A stretch of DNA of 46,468 bases, from the NCBI RefSeq assembly GCF_000372725.1, contig NW_005198751.1, positions 30,162 to 76,629 on the forward strand, in the 5' to 3' direction. The notes beneath the pieces were generated by a model. It worked only from the letters and a program-made list of their open reading frames with translations. It was not told the origin of the DNA and did not search any database. This DNA is from Emiliania huxleyi CCMP1516 (Eukaryota > Haptophyta > Isochrysidales > Noelaerhabdaceae). The position numbers and the translations under genes were made by a program. Below are positions 1 through 10,834 of the stretch, one piece after another (the first letter of the stretch is position 1; every line of letters begins with the position of its first letter).

Positions 1-3000
1 AACGGACGACTCGGCACACGCAGCTGGCCGCACGCTCGGATTTGCCCGTGGCGGCGTCCACGTCTTGCCCCCCCGCATCAGGCATCGCAGCGAGGGCCTG
101 CAATAGCCCGAGCTCTGTCGCAACGTGCAACCAAGGCGCGCCGAGGGGCAAGAGCAGCGCGGCGACCAGGCAGCCCTTGGACTGAAGCTGCTGCTGCGGC
201 CGCCGGACGAGCGACACACACGAGCGGAGCGCGGCTCGACGGATCGCAAGCGGCGCACTGCTGAGGCGGCGTCGCGCGTCGGCGTCGCTGACGGCGAGCA
301 GGAACGCGGTGGCGGCGGCGGCCGCCGGCTGCGGCGCGTCGCCCCGCATCTGCGCGAGAAGGACCTGCGCGCCGAGCTCGCTGCTGCCGTTCCCGCTCGA
401 GAAGACCGAATGCGCCAAGCTTGGGCGCAAACGGATGAGGTGGGCGGCGGCGGCGGCGGCAGAAGCGCGGCGAGCGGCGGCGGCGACTGGAGCGGGCCGC
501 CGCCTTGCGAGGAGGGAAATCAGCGCAGCGAGCACTGGCGCGCAGCAGAGCGCGTCCGCGACTGACCCCTCGTGCGCTGCGGTGCAGCGCAGCAGGACGT
601 TCTGCACCGTCTTGGCCGCGTACGCAGCGGTCTGCCAGTCGTCCTCGCGGAGCGCCGCTACCAGCGCCACGAGCGCCGCTTCGGGCACCACCCATGCGCC
701 GCCACTCGACTCGGCGCCGCCACTCGACTCGGCGGGCTTGGCGGAAGCGTGGTCCTGGTGCACGGCGGCGGAATAGTAGACCGCCTCGCCCAGCGCGGCC
801 GCGGCGCGACGGCGCACCCTCGCAGCCCGCTCGGTGGCTGCCCGTTGCTGCAGCGCCGCGATCAGGCTCGGCATCAGCAGCTCGTGGCAGAATGCCGCGT
901 CGAGGAGGGTCGCGTTCCGCAGGAGCAGCGCGAGGAGAGTGACGAGCCGCAGCCTCAGAGTCGCCGAGCCGGCGCTCCGCAGCTCGCGCGCAGCCAGCGC
1001 GCCGATGGCACCTGGAGAGGGGCCGGGTGTCGAGGCGGAGGCGGAGAGGAGAGAAGGGGGAGGGGCTTGGGGGTGGGTGGGGGAGAGAAAGCACCGTTAA
1101 GCAACGCCGTTGCCATCCGCGCATCGGTGGAAATCGACTCGCAGTACAGCAGCGTGTTTGCCTTCTCCGCGGCGCCCACGCCCGCCCCTCCGAGCGAACG
1201 AGCGACGGGGCCGAGAGCCGCCTCCACGCCAGCGCTGTCCATTGCCCGCAGCTCCGCGGCGGAATGAGGCGTGAACGGCAATGCGCGCGGGTCGAAGGAC
1301 TCGAGCGCCTCGTCGGAGGGGGGCTCGATGGAGGGGTGCAGCGCTATCGGCTGCACCTCCCACTCCCAAGGCTGCAAGGCGAGCAGCGCCGCGTCGCGCA
1401 TCGCGTCCCGCGCCTCCGCCATCGCGCACTCGCGGAGCACGGCGCAATCCGCCGCCGCAGCAGCGCACGCGGCGGCTCGCTCTGCGACGGCACTCGCCTC
1501 GAGCTCCCTCCGCGCGGGCAGGGAGGCTCGAGCGGCCTCCTCCGCCGCCGCGACAGCTGCGCTCCCCGCAGCCGGCCAGCCGCCGTCTCCTCTCAGCGAG
1601 CCCCCCGCCGCTGGCCCCTGTGCAGCCTCGTTCTCCTTCTCCTTCCCCTCGACCGGGAGCGGCGGCGTCGGCTCCTGCGCCTCCCCTGAGATGGAGACCA
1701 CGCAACGGCGCCGGCGGCAGAGGGCGGCGGTCGCGGGGGAGTCGCGGCCTGCAGAGTCGCGGCCTGCGGAGTCGCGGCCTGCCGCCCGCTGCCGCCGCGT
1801 CTCCGCAGCGGAAGGCTGGGGCTGCGACCCTTGGGGCTGCGATCGGGGCTGCGATCTCCGCCCGCTCGACGGGCCCTCCGTCGGCGAGGTCGCCTCGCGA
1901 GCCTGCCGCACGGCACTCTGGCCGCCCCCCTCCCCCGCGGCGTCATGGCCGGGCGGGTCCGTGCGGGGCGGGTCGGCGCGAGGCGAGTCGCAGGAGTGAG
2001 CCTCTCCCCGCAGGAGTGAGCCTCTCCTCTCGGATCGCAGCGCCTCCTTCCACTGCTCGAAGAGGGGCTCGAACGGGATCGGCACTGCGTGTGGCTCGAG
2101 GCAGCCGCACCAGAGCGCGTGCGTGCGCAGCTCCTCCCAGCGGGGCCGCCGCAGCGGGTGCGGCTCGAGCAGCCAGCTCACCAGCGAGACGAGCTCCGCC
2201 GAGGCGAGGGGCGGCCGCTGCAGCACGGCCGGAGGCGGGTGCGGCGGCGGCGCGCCGGTGGCAAAGTGGTAGAGGAGGGTGCCGAGCGACCAAAAGTCGG
2301 AGGCGTGCGAGAAGACCGGCGGCGGCTCCTCGGCCTCGCGCTGCCGCAAGAGCTCTGGAGCGAGGTACGAGGCGGGGTAGCCCTGCGAGAGCGACGACAG
2401 GAGCGCATCCGGCGGCGGCGCGGCCGCCTGAGGTGTTGCAGGCGGGCAGGGTGTTGGCGGGCGTGCAGGGCCGAGGGCTCGCCCGCCTCTAAGGCCGCCC
2501 GCCTCTGTGAGGTGCCGCGAGGCGCCGAGATCGGAGAGCTTGAGCAAGCCACAGCCGGAGATCATCCACGAACGAGGGGCGAGGTCGACGGCAACGAAGC
2601 CGCGGCCGTGCACGTGCGCCACGGCGGCGAGGGCGTCGAGCCCAAATGAGACGATGGTTGGCTCAGGCAAGGCGCCTACGAGGCAGGTCGAGGGAGCGGA
2701 GGTGAGAGGAGCAGAATCACAGAGAGGTGGGCGATTCGGTACGCACCGTCGTGCGCGATCACCGCGGCGAGATCACCGCCAGGACAGTACTCACAGACCA
2801 CCCAAAAGTGGTTGTCCGTCTTGTACCAGCCGTGGAGAGCGAGCAGGTTCGGATGCGACATCTCGCGGAGCGCTCGCACCTCCGCTAGCAGCTTCTCCTG
2901 GCGGCACATGTGCACGCGCCGGAGCGCGACTGCCTCGATCGACTGCCTCTTCCGCGCCTTGAAGACAGCGGAGAAGGCACCGCAACCGATCTGCTCGTAC

Positions 3001-3050
3001 TGCCGGTAAGACGCCAGGCCTTCTTCGGTTTGGGCGCCCACGCCTGCCAT
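1..3050 (-). CDS. ULK4-like pseudokinase, partial (runs off left edge)
   Basis: Three exons are visible: 2747-3050, 1095-2675 and 1-1011, with GT-AG introns of 71 and 83 bp that keep frame. About 965 residues are present and the reading frame is still open at base 1. Residues 15-100 form a kinase N-lobe (glycine loop IGCGAFSAVF, then HPNLLALHGWYKTDNHFWVV). The C-lobe follows, with an APEL motif, DFWSLGTLLYHF and a closing RRPRWEEL. Hallmark residues are changed: the beta-3 Lys is Arg (VALRRV), HRDxKxxN reads AVDLAPRSW, and DFG reads DLG. The WYKTDNHFW..CEYCPGG pattern and these losses match the ULK4/RUNKEL family, which has a degenerate kinase domain followed by ARM/HEAT repeats. The third exon is Leu/Ala-rich helical repeat, as in ULK4. 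A low-complexity linker with AGRDS repeats joins the parts. In animals ULK4 acts with Fused-type proteins on cilia and microtubules; a similar role here is inference. The start ATG at 3050 is the first in frame. Confidence 0.75.
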
Positions 3051-3750
3051 CCGGGCCTCCTTTCGGCCGTAACTCAGCGCCTTCTAGATGCACGAGGAGG
3101 GGGCCGGGCAGGAGGAGGCAACCAGTACTCGAGTAACAAAGGCGGGAGGGGGGGCCGAGCCGTGAGAAGAATTCTTGGCACGTCGGGGGCCGAAGAGAAA
3201 AGAAACAAGAAAAGCTCCTCGACGACTACACAACCTCGGCACTACAATGACACGCTTCTGGCTGTCGGCTCGGTGCCGCTCTCTGTTCAGTCCGAGGGCC
3301 CAACTTGAGATTTTTTTTGGTTAGGGATGAAGGCGAAGGACCGATTGCGGTGAAGGACCCCTGGGGGATCGACGGGCCCCTCGGCGATTCTCCAACAGCT
3401 TGGCCTCGGCGCTCTGGCTCCTGTGCCCTCGAGTGCCCGACACTTTGCCCGCCGGAGATAGATAGATAGATAGGTAGGTAGGAGTCCTCATACTTACACC
3501 ACCTACCTACATACAGCCGCGCGCCCGTCCGAGCGATTCACAGATAGGGGGATAAGAAACAAGAACCTCCCATAAACAAGACAGTGCGGGTGTGAGTAGT
3601 GAGAGGCGGACCTAAGGAAGGCCCTACATCTCTTTAACAGCCCTGACCCTTCTTCAAAGTCTTACTTATTGCGAAGAAAGGACGTTCGTTTCGCTGGAAG
3701 CGCCTGATTTCAAAGGACAGAGCCTATCGCCACTCCCTTGTGCACGCCCT
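3051..3750. other. Intergenic, probable upstream region of the ULK4-like gene
   Basis: No supported gene. It should hold the promoter and 5' UTR of the minus-strand gene ending at 3050. A run of GATA/GGTA short repeats lies at about 3457-3482 and a T-run at 3311-3318. No defined regulatory motif was recognised. Confidence 0.4.
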
Positions 3751-4248
3751 ATGCGGGACGTGCAGAAGCCGCGGCCACTAGTGCGCGCGTACCGGGCCAT
3801 GCGCTCCCGGTCCCGTGCCGTCTTGACGCGCAAAAAGCGAGACCAACCGAAAGACAAACCGCTTGGCGGGACCTTGACGCTTGATGACTCTGACGATATG
3901 AACGACAGCCTCGGGGGAGAGGAGAGGGAGCCAGAGCAGTCAGAGGAAGCGACAGAGCAGTCATCGGATGACTGTACCCCGTACCTTGCTGCCACAGAGG
4001 ACGACGCGCAGGGGTTTGTGGAGCGCATCAAGGCCTCGCTGGAAAAGTGCGTCCTACACACAGTGCACAAGCCCAAGGCCTCTGCGGCCGCATGTGTCGG
4101 TGGCGCGGGTGCGCAGGCACGCGACGCCGCCGCTGCCTCCGACTCGCCCGACGCCGACTCGCCCGATGCTGCGTCGTATGCTATCGCTGCCGCAATTGGC
4201 CTCGGCACCATGGGGTGGGTTGCGGTTCAGGCGCTGTTGTTCGTCTAG
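3751..4248 (+). CDS. Hypothetical 165-aa protein with C-terminal membrane anchor
   Basis: Not recognised. A single uninterrupted frame starts at an ATG. The first 50 residues are basic (RSRSRAVLTRKKRDQPK). An acidic Asp/Glu/Ser-rich middle follows (about residues 45-90), then a short amphipathic stretch (GFVERIKASLEKCVLHTV) and an Ala-rich, Ser-Pro-Asp linker. The last 24 residues (SYAIAAAIGLGTMGW, then VAVQALLFV and stop) are hydrophobic and end at the stop codon, the layout of a tail-anchored membrane protein. An antisense frame (3666-4211) is also open but is compositionally shadow-like. No introns were seen. The function is unknown, and the case for coding rests on the mixed composition and the terminal anchor. 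Confidence 0.4.
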   Translation: MRDVQKPRPLVRAYRAMRSRSRAVLTRKKRDQPKDKPLGGTLTLDDSDDMNDSLGGEEREPEQSEEATEQSSDDCTPYLAATEDDAQGFVERIKASLEKCVLHTVHKPKASAAACVGGAGAQARDAAAASDSPDADSPDAASYAIAAAIGLGTMGWVAVQALLFV

Positions 4249-4586
4249 AAGCGTGTCGCCTCATGTCGCCCGTGCGTTTGTGGGCCTCGTGTTTTGTCAA
4301 GAAGTATGAAGTAGACGCGGCGCGGGGGCCGTGCGGACACGCCCCGCGCGCTCTCCATGTAGCAGTAGTCGGGTTGACGGTTGCGTGAACGTCTTAGAGC
4401 TTGTGTTCGTCATTCCCCCCACAAAGTGGAGAGCGGCGACCCCCCCATCTTAAGATGATGTGCGCATCCTAGATGCCAAACCCCCCAGCGTACACGGTGG
4501 GCCGGGGGGAATGACGAACAAAGTGGAGAGAATTTTAAAGTCAAAAGCTCATTCTCTACACGTCACGTCGTTCACTCCGCATACAG

Positions 4587-5891
4587 TCACACCTCTGCGG
4601 AGGATCGTCTGCAGCTGCTGCGGCGCGATGGGGAAGTCTCCTGGCTGCTTGGCCTTGTGTCGGTCCTGGTGGCCCTGTCCTCCTGCGGCGAGCCATCCTC
4701 GGGCTCCTCCGATCGCAACGACAGCGCCAAAGGTGCTGCCCACTCATCGATAGGACCCACTTCTGGCACCGGGCCAACGCCCTTTGTCCGCCGGAAAGAG
4801 GTGCGGCGGCGACGGCGGCAGCAGCAGATGCAGTAGGTCAACAAGCAGGCTCCAAGAGCGCCAAACAAAAGCGGTCCCGCGAGCAATGCCGGCGAGTGAA
4901 GCACTGCAGCGGGCCATGCGGAGACAAAGAGGCAGCGGCCTGTCAAGCGCTCGAGGACGGACGGGTTGCGACACGCCTCGCTCAAAGTGCTCATCACCTC
5001 GGAGCGCAATCCTGGAGGCCGATCGCCCGAGCCATCCCACCGCCAGCCCGACTCGAGCGGATCGGTGGAGAGAGTCTCGTAGCCATCGCACGCGAACCCT
5101 GGCACGTCTGGGCGCATGACACCGTCACCGACAAAGAGGAACTCCAGGCCGTGGTAATAGCCCGTCAGATTCAACTGCGTGAGGGCGAGGGTGCCACCGC
5201 AGCCCAGAGGACCTCCCGCACCACCCCTGCCGCCCTGCAACGCCTCAAGCCGGAGCGAGACGTCGTCAATCCACAAGTCCCCGCCGCCGGAGAAGGCCAC
5301 GTCACCGCTCCCGATGCCGAACCCAAACTCCGACACACTGTACCGCATGGTGCCGGCGAACTGCACGTCGTTGAGTTCGATCTTGATCTCATCGGGCAGG
5401 TAGCGGGAGAGGAGGCTCGCAGCAGGTGGGTGGAGCAGCGAGCTGGGGTCTGGCAGCCTCGCAGCCATCCACTCCAACCACCCTCGCTCGGCGCCTGATT
5501 GCTCGCATCCGTGCAGCCGGACGCTGCCAACCTCAACGTTTGTGAGCACCATGTGTGAGCGATAGGCGGTGGTGGTGCCGGCGATAGTGTTGCTCTCTGT
5601 CGACAGGATCGGCACAGTCGGCATGTCCCACTGCTGTAGGTAGGCGCGCACCCGCTGCTCTGCAATCGATGTCACCATGGGCGATAGCTCGCTGCACTGG
5701 CTTCTCTGCGGAGGGGGCAGCGGAGGCGGCGACGGTGACGGCGGTTGCTGAGGCGGCGACGGTGACCGCGGTTGCTGAGGCGGCGACGGCAGCGACAGCA
5801 GTGGCAACGGCGGACGCAGCGGTGGGAGCGCGTGGCTCGGCGGTGGCGCAAGCGGTGGCGGCGATGCGTAGTTCATGTAGAGGGAGCGCAT
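4587..5891 (-). CDS. Type I membrane protein with proline-rich head and TULIP/BPI-like ectodomain
   Basis: 434 residues from the ATG at 5891, no intron seen. Residues about 10-65 are a Pro/Ser-rich stalk (SPPQQPPSPSPPPLPPPQ), typical of algal extracellular proteins. Residues about 70-290 alternate beta-like segments (TAYRSHMVLTNVEVGSVRL, EIKIELNDVQFAGTMRYSV, DLWIDDVSLRLEAL). This resembles the first half of the BPI/LBP (TULIP) lipid-binding fold, where a beta-strand 'x-W-x-Y' segment is followed by a Gly/Ser-rich strand; the match is by eye and weak. A transmembrane segment (ALLAGPLLFGALGACLLTYC) is followed by a CCCRRRRR stop-transfer and a Ser/Arg-rich tail of about 70 residues. No signal peptide is present at this start, so an upstream exon may be missing. 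Confidence 0.55.
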   Translation of the reverse strand: MRSLYMNYASPPPLAPPPSHALPPLRPPLPLLSLPSPPQQPRSPSPPQQPPSPSPPPLPPPQRSQCSELSPMVTSIAEQRVRAYLQQWDMPTVPILSTESNTIAGTTTAYRSHMVLTNVEVGSVRLHGCEQSGAERGWLEWMAARLPDPSSLLHPPAASLLSRYLPDEIKIELNDVQFAGTMRYSVSEFGFGIGSGDVAFSGGGDLWIDDVSLRLEALQGGRGGAGGPLGCGGTLALTQLNLTGYYHGLEFLFVGDGVMRPDVPGFACDGYETLSTDPLESGWRWDGSGDRPPGLRSEVMSTLSEACRNPSVLERLTGRCLFVSAWPAAVLHSPALLAGPLLFGALGACLLTYCICCCRRRRRTSFRRTKGVGPVPEVGPIDEWAAPLALSLRSEEPEDGSPQEDRATRTDTRPSSQETSPSRRSSCRRSSAEV

Positions 5892-6359
5892 TGCCAGAAC
5901 TGCCCGAACGGCAAGTGGCTGGGCTTATACAAGCTGGCGCCCCCCGGGGCCAAGGACGACCGCAAACCGTCTTGCGGGAAAACTCAAAAAGAATTCGATG
6001 TTGATTTATTTCTTTGTGAAGATTTCAACAACATGACCTGTAGGCAAATGATCGGAGTGGGAGTCAGAAACGTGGTCCTTGCGCGAGGGGAGCTCGATAG
6101 ACTCGAGGGGCCAGGATACGCCGCGAGGAGGACGGAGTTGCGCCGAAAGGCGAAAGAAGCCGCGAGAACAAGGGACCGGCAGGCGGCGGCGTCACAGGAC
6201 GAGGCAGAAGGGAACGACGCGACAGAGGAGGAAATGACAAGGGAGAGAACGACGAGAGTGGGACGACCGCGAGGTGGCATGAAGGTTGCAGCGAGAATCG
6301 GAGAGAGACTGCGAAGAGAGATAGGAAGAGGCGGACTCCCTAGGGTGGGCGACGGCTAG
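5772..6359 (+). CDS. ORF containing a dispersed repeat-family segment
   Basis: A 195-residue open frame, unlikely to be a functional gene as a whole. Its first 35 residues are an antisense shadow of the proline-rich stalk of the minus-strand gene. The rest, about 5880-6359, carries a CQNCPNG segment and then a basic, charged tail (YAARRTELRRKAKEAARTRD, later VGRPRGGMKVAARIG). The tail is encoded again, in diverged form, at 39577-39701 and 40489-40600. Conservation of protein-like wording between copies suggests a fragment of a mobile-element or multigene-family ORF. Function unknown. Confidence 0.3.
   Translation: MLRRRRQRQQWQRRTQRWERVARRWRKRWRRCVVHVEGAHCQNCPNGKWLGLYKLAPPGAKDDRKPSCGKTQKEFDVDLFLCEDFNNMTCRQMIGVGVRNVVLARGELDRLEGPGYAARRTELRRKAKEAARTRDRQAAASQDEAEGNDATEEEMTRERTTRVGRPRGGMKVAARIGERLRREIGRGGLPRVGDG
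6109..6300 (+). repeat. Dispersed repeat, copy A (uninterrupted)
   Basis: This about 190-bp stretch is similar, base by base, to 39577-39710 joined to 40489-40600. Shared landmarks are GACAGAGGAGGAAA, CGACGAGAGTGGGACGA and GGTGGCATGAAGGTTGCAGC. Copy A lacks both insertions present in copy B, so it serves as the empty-site reference for them. Confidence 0.8.
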
Positions 6360-6410
6360 CGCACCACACACCTCTCCTTAAAATCCCTGTGTGGTGGCGG
6401 CGTGCCGTCC

Positions 6411-6453
6411 TCCCATCCCTCCCTTGGGTTGTCTGTTTTCTTTCTTTCTTTTA
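6411..6453. repeat. Dispersed GGGTTGTCTGTTT motif, copy 1
   Basis: A CATCCCTCCCTTGGGTTGTC core is followed by TGTTTTC and a CTTT-rich tail. Closely similar sequences, all in the same orientation, occur at 12745-12783 and 39378-39418. Its role is unknown; the other two copies lie just upstream of minus-strand gene starts. Confidence 0.65.
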
Positions 6454-7082
6454 AGATTTCAATTCCAAACAATGAACCCTTTGTGTGCGCACGGAAACGA
6501 AAGAAAAAAACGATCTCTTCTCGGAAACGAACGAAAATGTGGTTCGCTCTGGACAGGCGGGCGGCCTCCCTCTGCGCCTTTTCTTTCTTTCCCGAGAAGA
6601 ACAAACAGAACACACAAAACAAGGCCCCAAATTACGTGTGAGTGTTAGAGTTGTTTGGTATTGCTAAAAATCTCAACAAACAGAATTTTACAGACAATTT
6701 TACAGATACGGACAGGCAACGCCGGGCCGGGCAGGGACGGAGCGCCTAGGGACGGCCAGCTCGACAACCGGCCGTATCCTAACTAACTTTCTTTTGCTTG
6801 CCCACTTCCACATCCGACGTACGGCGCCCGGGCGCGGGCCGCCGCACCGCCTCTAAATCTGCCCGCGGGCCGACCTTCTGGACACACACACAGCTCACAG
6901 CTCACTTGCCACAGACAAAACACCCTGTCTGTGTCAGCAGTCACTCGGGTACGTTCGTAACACGAATCAATGTCACTCAGATGTCACTCCATCTTTCGAA
7001 TAGGCAGAGAGATAGTTTGTTTTGAAAACTAGCTTTAGACATGAGCTAGCTCCCGGGAAAGCCGGGCCCACATAAGTAGGAA
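6454..7082. other. Intergenic, repeat-like
   Basis: No supported gene. The two ends of 6459-6680 carry a diverged inverted pair (AGATTTCAATTCCAAACAA, and the complement of TTGTTTGGTATTGCTAAAAA), possibly an old small transposon. A related sequence is the 40-bp insertion at 40514. The rest, to 7082, shows nothing recognisable. Confidence 0.3.
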
Positions 7083-7373
7083 GTGGTTTCCCACGTGTGG
7101 GGGCAGAGTGTGCACAACACCATGGGCAACGCCGGCAGAGAGGGCGGCGGCGACGGTGGGGCGGCATCGGCGGCGGTGAGCCCCCCACACGAGTCGCCCT
7201 CCCACATCTCGAGGCCCCCGCCCCCCCACCCCCCCCCCCGGCATGTGCATGTGGTGAAGCCTTTGGGGGGGGTTCGGACCTTAGCCCCCCCCCCCCCCCT
7301 AGCATGTGGTGTGAGTAGAAGCACCCCCCCTCCCTGGAAGCGATGTGCGCCTGTGGGGCGAGGAATCGACGCG

Positions 7374-7715
7374 ATGTACAAAGCATACAAGAAGGGGAGA
7401 AAGAAGAGGAGAGGCGCCAGTGATGACGAAGCAGAAGCTAGTGCAGACGAGAGCAGGGCAGACCCGGGGACTGGGGAGCCGGAGCAGACGGCATCGGCCG
7501 CCGAGGGAACGTTGGGAAGAGGCACGAGGAGGGCGGCGACTTCGACCGACTATGGAGGACCCGTCGCCAGACGACGCAGGGCAGAAGACGGTGAGGCGGA
7601 GCAGACGCGCAGGGTGAGACGAGGGAGGGAGCAGGACTTTGCGGAGATCAGCAGGAGGATGTACGAAGAGATTAGGAGCAGCAGGGACCCGAGGGACCAT
7701 GTGGAAGACGGCTAG
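7374..7715 (+). CDS. Hypothetical short charged protein
   Basis: 113 residues from the ATG at 7374; the frame extends upstream without an ATG through C- and G-runs (7205-7310) that look non-coding. The sequence is strongly charged (YKKGRKKRRG, DDEAEASADES, RRRRAEDGEAEQTRRVRRG) and ends in a short helix-like segment (DFAEISRRMYEEIRSSRD). It is not recognised. Its wording resembles the charged tails of the repeat family at 6109 and 40560, so it may be another mobile-element-derived fragment. No neighbour gives a functional hint. Confidence 0.3.
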   Translation: MYKAYKKGRKKRRGASDDEAEASADESRADPGTGEPEQTASAAEGTLGRGTRRAATSTDYGGPVARRRRAEDGEAEQTRRVRRGREQDFAEISRRMYEEIRSSRDPRDHVEDG

Positions 7716-7960
7716 TGCTAGTCCCCCATCGGGAGGACGACCCCGGCTAGTCGCCGACCACACCCACAAAGAACCCTGCACAAAGATCGCAAGGGCGGGG
7801 GCCTGTTCCTTTTTACCCATCTCACAGTAGAGAGGTGTCCGTATTTATTTATTTATTTAGACCCGTGCATACGAGAGGAGAAGGCATTTTCCAACTGGCA
7901 ATCGGAATATCCAGGCGCGGCCGCACTGCCGGCGTTGGCCGATATACGGAGATCCCGTCC

Positions 7961-9491
7961 TCACCGCCGAGTGCCATAATGGGTGGGTGACGGCCCCTTC
8001 GACGGGTAGTTGCCGGCGGCGGAGCATTTCAGCCCGAACTGCTTGACCTTCCAGTTCGCGCCCCTCTGCACCCGCGTAGGGGTGCCGTCGTCGGAAGCCG
8101 GCGAATCGCCGCACCCGAAGGGCTCGTAGAGCTCGGGCTCGGAGGCGGCGGGAGAGGGGATGGCACCCGCTGTGCCGCCTGTGCCGCCGGGGCCCGTTGC
8201 GTCGAGGTGCTCCGAGACGCGCGCCGAGATCTCCCTCTCCTGTGTGGCAGCGGGAGGCGAGGAGGTGTGGAGGGCAGGATTTGGTGTGGGCTGCGAGTTG
8301 CGGCCGGGCGGCGAGCGACTCGGACACGCGCGCAGGGCGAGCGCGCGCCTGGCCGCGCAGAAACTCAATCTGGAGCTCAATCGCCACGACGCCGGCCTCG
8401 AGCTCGGCAGCTGCCGCCGCGCGGCGCGCAGTCGCCCCCCGCTGCTGAGCCTGGATGCGAGTCGCCGCGCCAGACTCGAGGGGAGAAGCGGCGCTCCTCG
8501 GCGAAGACGGGCCGCCTGCCGGCCGCCCCGCCGCCGCCGGCGCGCCATGGAGGAGGCGCGCCAGCTGTCCGCCTACCTCCTCGCGCTGCGCCACGAGGTC
8601 GTCGATGCCGCGCCGGAGCAGGCCGAGCGCCGCGTGGTCGAGCGAGCCCTGCATCACCGAGATGTGCTCTCTCAGCGCGGCGTTCTCCGCCTCGATCGCC
8701 TCGAGATCTCCCCGCCGAGCCGTCCTCGCTGGGACGTCCCCGGCGAAGACCAGAGGCGCCGTTTGTGCAGGCGACGTCTCCGCGGTGGCGTCCAGGCGGC
8801 CCGGCGACGACCAGGCGCGGTGCCGACGCAGCGGGGGAGAGGAAGCCGGGAGCGTCGTCGGATCGACGTCGGTGGAGGTGCCGGCGGCGCGGCTCGGGCT
8901 GCTCTTTGCGTCGTGGTCGTCGCCGGCGGGTGCAACAAGGCCGGTCCAGAGCACGGCGCCGGCGGCGAGCGCTGCGCCGAAGAAGAGGAGCAGCGAGACA
9001 GGCATCGCCTCCTCGCGATCCTCTGGCGGATGGGTGGGAGGCTGCTGCGCGTCCGTGCCGACCTCGCCGTGCCGGCCGCCGGCGGCGGAGGCGAAGGCGG
9101 CGGCAGCGGCGATCAGCATCGCGAGAGGGTGGACAGAGCCGAGGCGGAGAGACCACAACCGACGGAACCACGGCAACCGGCTAATGACGGCGATGGGAGC
9201 ATTGCGGCTCGTCACCCGGCGCCAAGCCAAGTACAGCCTCGCCGCCGGCAGCTTCCACGGCCACGCCGAGGCGGCGCGAGCCAATAGCCGCCCTGCCATC
9301 GGCGGCCTCCAGGCGGCGACGACTATGGGCGTGAGGTGCCAGAGCGCTTGGAGCAGCACTCTTGCAGGGTCGGCGGCGGTGGAGCAGCCTGCCGCAGCGA
9401 GGCGCACGCCGGAGAAGTCGTGCACTCGCCTCCAGAACCGCAGCCAGGCTGTAGCCTCGTAGTGGAGGAGGGCCGATACCTCCACGACCAT
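7961..9491 (-). CDS. Predicted membrane protein with coiled coil and IQ-like motif
   Basis: Two exons, 8328-9491 and 7961-8239, with a GT-AG intron (8240-8327). A GC donor slightly upstream would also keep frame. About 480 residues. The ATG at 9491 is chosen because the frame above it is Arg-rich and unlike protein. There are hydrophobic segments near residues 120-138 (HPLAMLIAAAAAFASAAGG) and 163-185 (PVSLLLFFGAALAAGAVLW). A predicted coiled coil follows (LEAIEAENAALREHISVMQG, near residues 243-295), then an IQ-like ATRIQAQQRG and another helical stretch (ELEAGVVAIELQIEFLRGQ). The final exon is Gly/Ser/Pro-rich and basic at the end. Not recognised. A membrane-anchored scaffold would fit, but no function can be assigned. 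Confidence 0.5.
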
Positions 9492-10834
9492 GACAACGGC
9501 CGTTGCTCCCCACTTGACTTGCCGTCGCCGACACTTTGGAGATGTGAACACACACGCTCTGCACAACGACCCCGCCGCATTCGTCGCCGGCGCGCGACAG
9601 GCTCCCGTCGGCCGGACTGCCCTCGACGAGTGGGTGTCGCCAACCAAAGCGACACGCACTCGAGGGTAGTGCCGACGGGACGCGGCTCGAGGGCGACTCT
9701 CGCGAAGGCACGGCTGGCAACCGTGGCGCGGGGCTCGCGCTCGACAAGACCGGGATCGCTCTACCGGCAAACATCTCGCTGACATGCGCGCACCGTCGAG
9801 CTGACGGCGGGCGCGCTGCCGTCGCACGCCTCCCAAGTCATATGCCACGACGTGCGGCCTAGATTTAGCACACGCGCCTCTGCTTGCATACGCTCATACA
9901 TTGGATTGTCATTGCCTGTGAGTGCGAGATAGGGCTAGCGGCTGGCGGCTAGCCCCTGAGGAGAGTGACCAGAGACACCTCACATGACCCCACACACGGT
10001 CTAGACTCTAGTCCGGCCTCGCGGTCGGCGGAGATTGCTAGAGGCCGAGCAAGCCTGCTCTAGCCTCACGCGTTCGCCCCTGTTGTCTGTTGTTTGTTGT
10101 GCCCTTGCTTGTTTGTTTCTCTTGGCACCTGGGAGTGCTGGGGGGGGCGACAGGGAGAATGTGGCCCTGAGTTATGTGTACGCCAACTCAGGGTGTGTGG
10201 CAGCCAGCTGGCTGTGTGTCTTGTGAGCTTGCTTGTGTCTGTGTGTCGTTCGTGCGTGTCGTCATCATCTGTCTCGCGTCCACCCATACCGCGCTGGTGT
10301 CCAGTCCGAGCCTGGCTGTTCTTCACCTTCCTACCTAAACCCCTTCTCTGTTGCCCAAATGATGAACGGCCTGCTGATGTGTCAGGCCATGGCCTAAATC
10401 TCCGGGTTCCGCAACCGGCATCGCGTACTCGAGTACACTGCAACTCTCCAACCAGACAAACAACAAATATCTCTCTCTCTCTCTCCCAACCAGCAGCAGC
10501 CGGTGAACACCACAGAAGGAGGGGCCGCAAACAAAAGAAAATAAATCGCGCGGTCACAGTCTGGCCTAGATCTCCGCGCCGCAACGCGCTTATTCCGGCA
10601 TCCTTTCACTGAAAATCGCAGAAAATCGCTACCTAGCCAAAAAAGAAAATTCGGCGCAGCGCACAGGACACAGCTCTTGAGGCTCACCCCGACGCCTCGC
10701 CGCCCTCGCCCCGCCGCCCCGATCTGGCGTCGGGCGTCGCCCCCGTCGCCCCCCGCGGCCGCCCCTCCCTCCTCCCCCGCCCGCCCGATCCGCAGCGCCG
10801 CCCACACCTGCGCGCCGCGCCCGCGCCACAGACC
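9492..10834. other. Intergenic between divergent genes
   Basis: No convincing coding sequence. The region is less GC-rich than its flanks at 9880-10600, with TTGTTTGTT and a short CT run at 10471-10486. It should contain upstream regions of both the minus-strand gene starting at 9491 and the V-ATPase gene starting at 10835. The last about 200 bp is C-rich and probably the V-ATPase 5' UTR. Confidence 0.4.

Noticed and set aside
955..2670. Separate 571-residue minus-strand gene
   Set aside because: Opens with TTG at a splice acceptor and is exon 2 of the ULK4-like gene by frame and kinase homology.
7857..9848. Single 663-residue minus-strand ORF
   Set aside because: Its first about 120 and last about 180 codons are Arg/Ser/Pro-rich noise; the spliced model with the ATG at 9491 is more protein-like.
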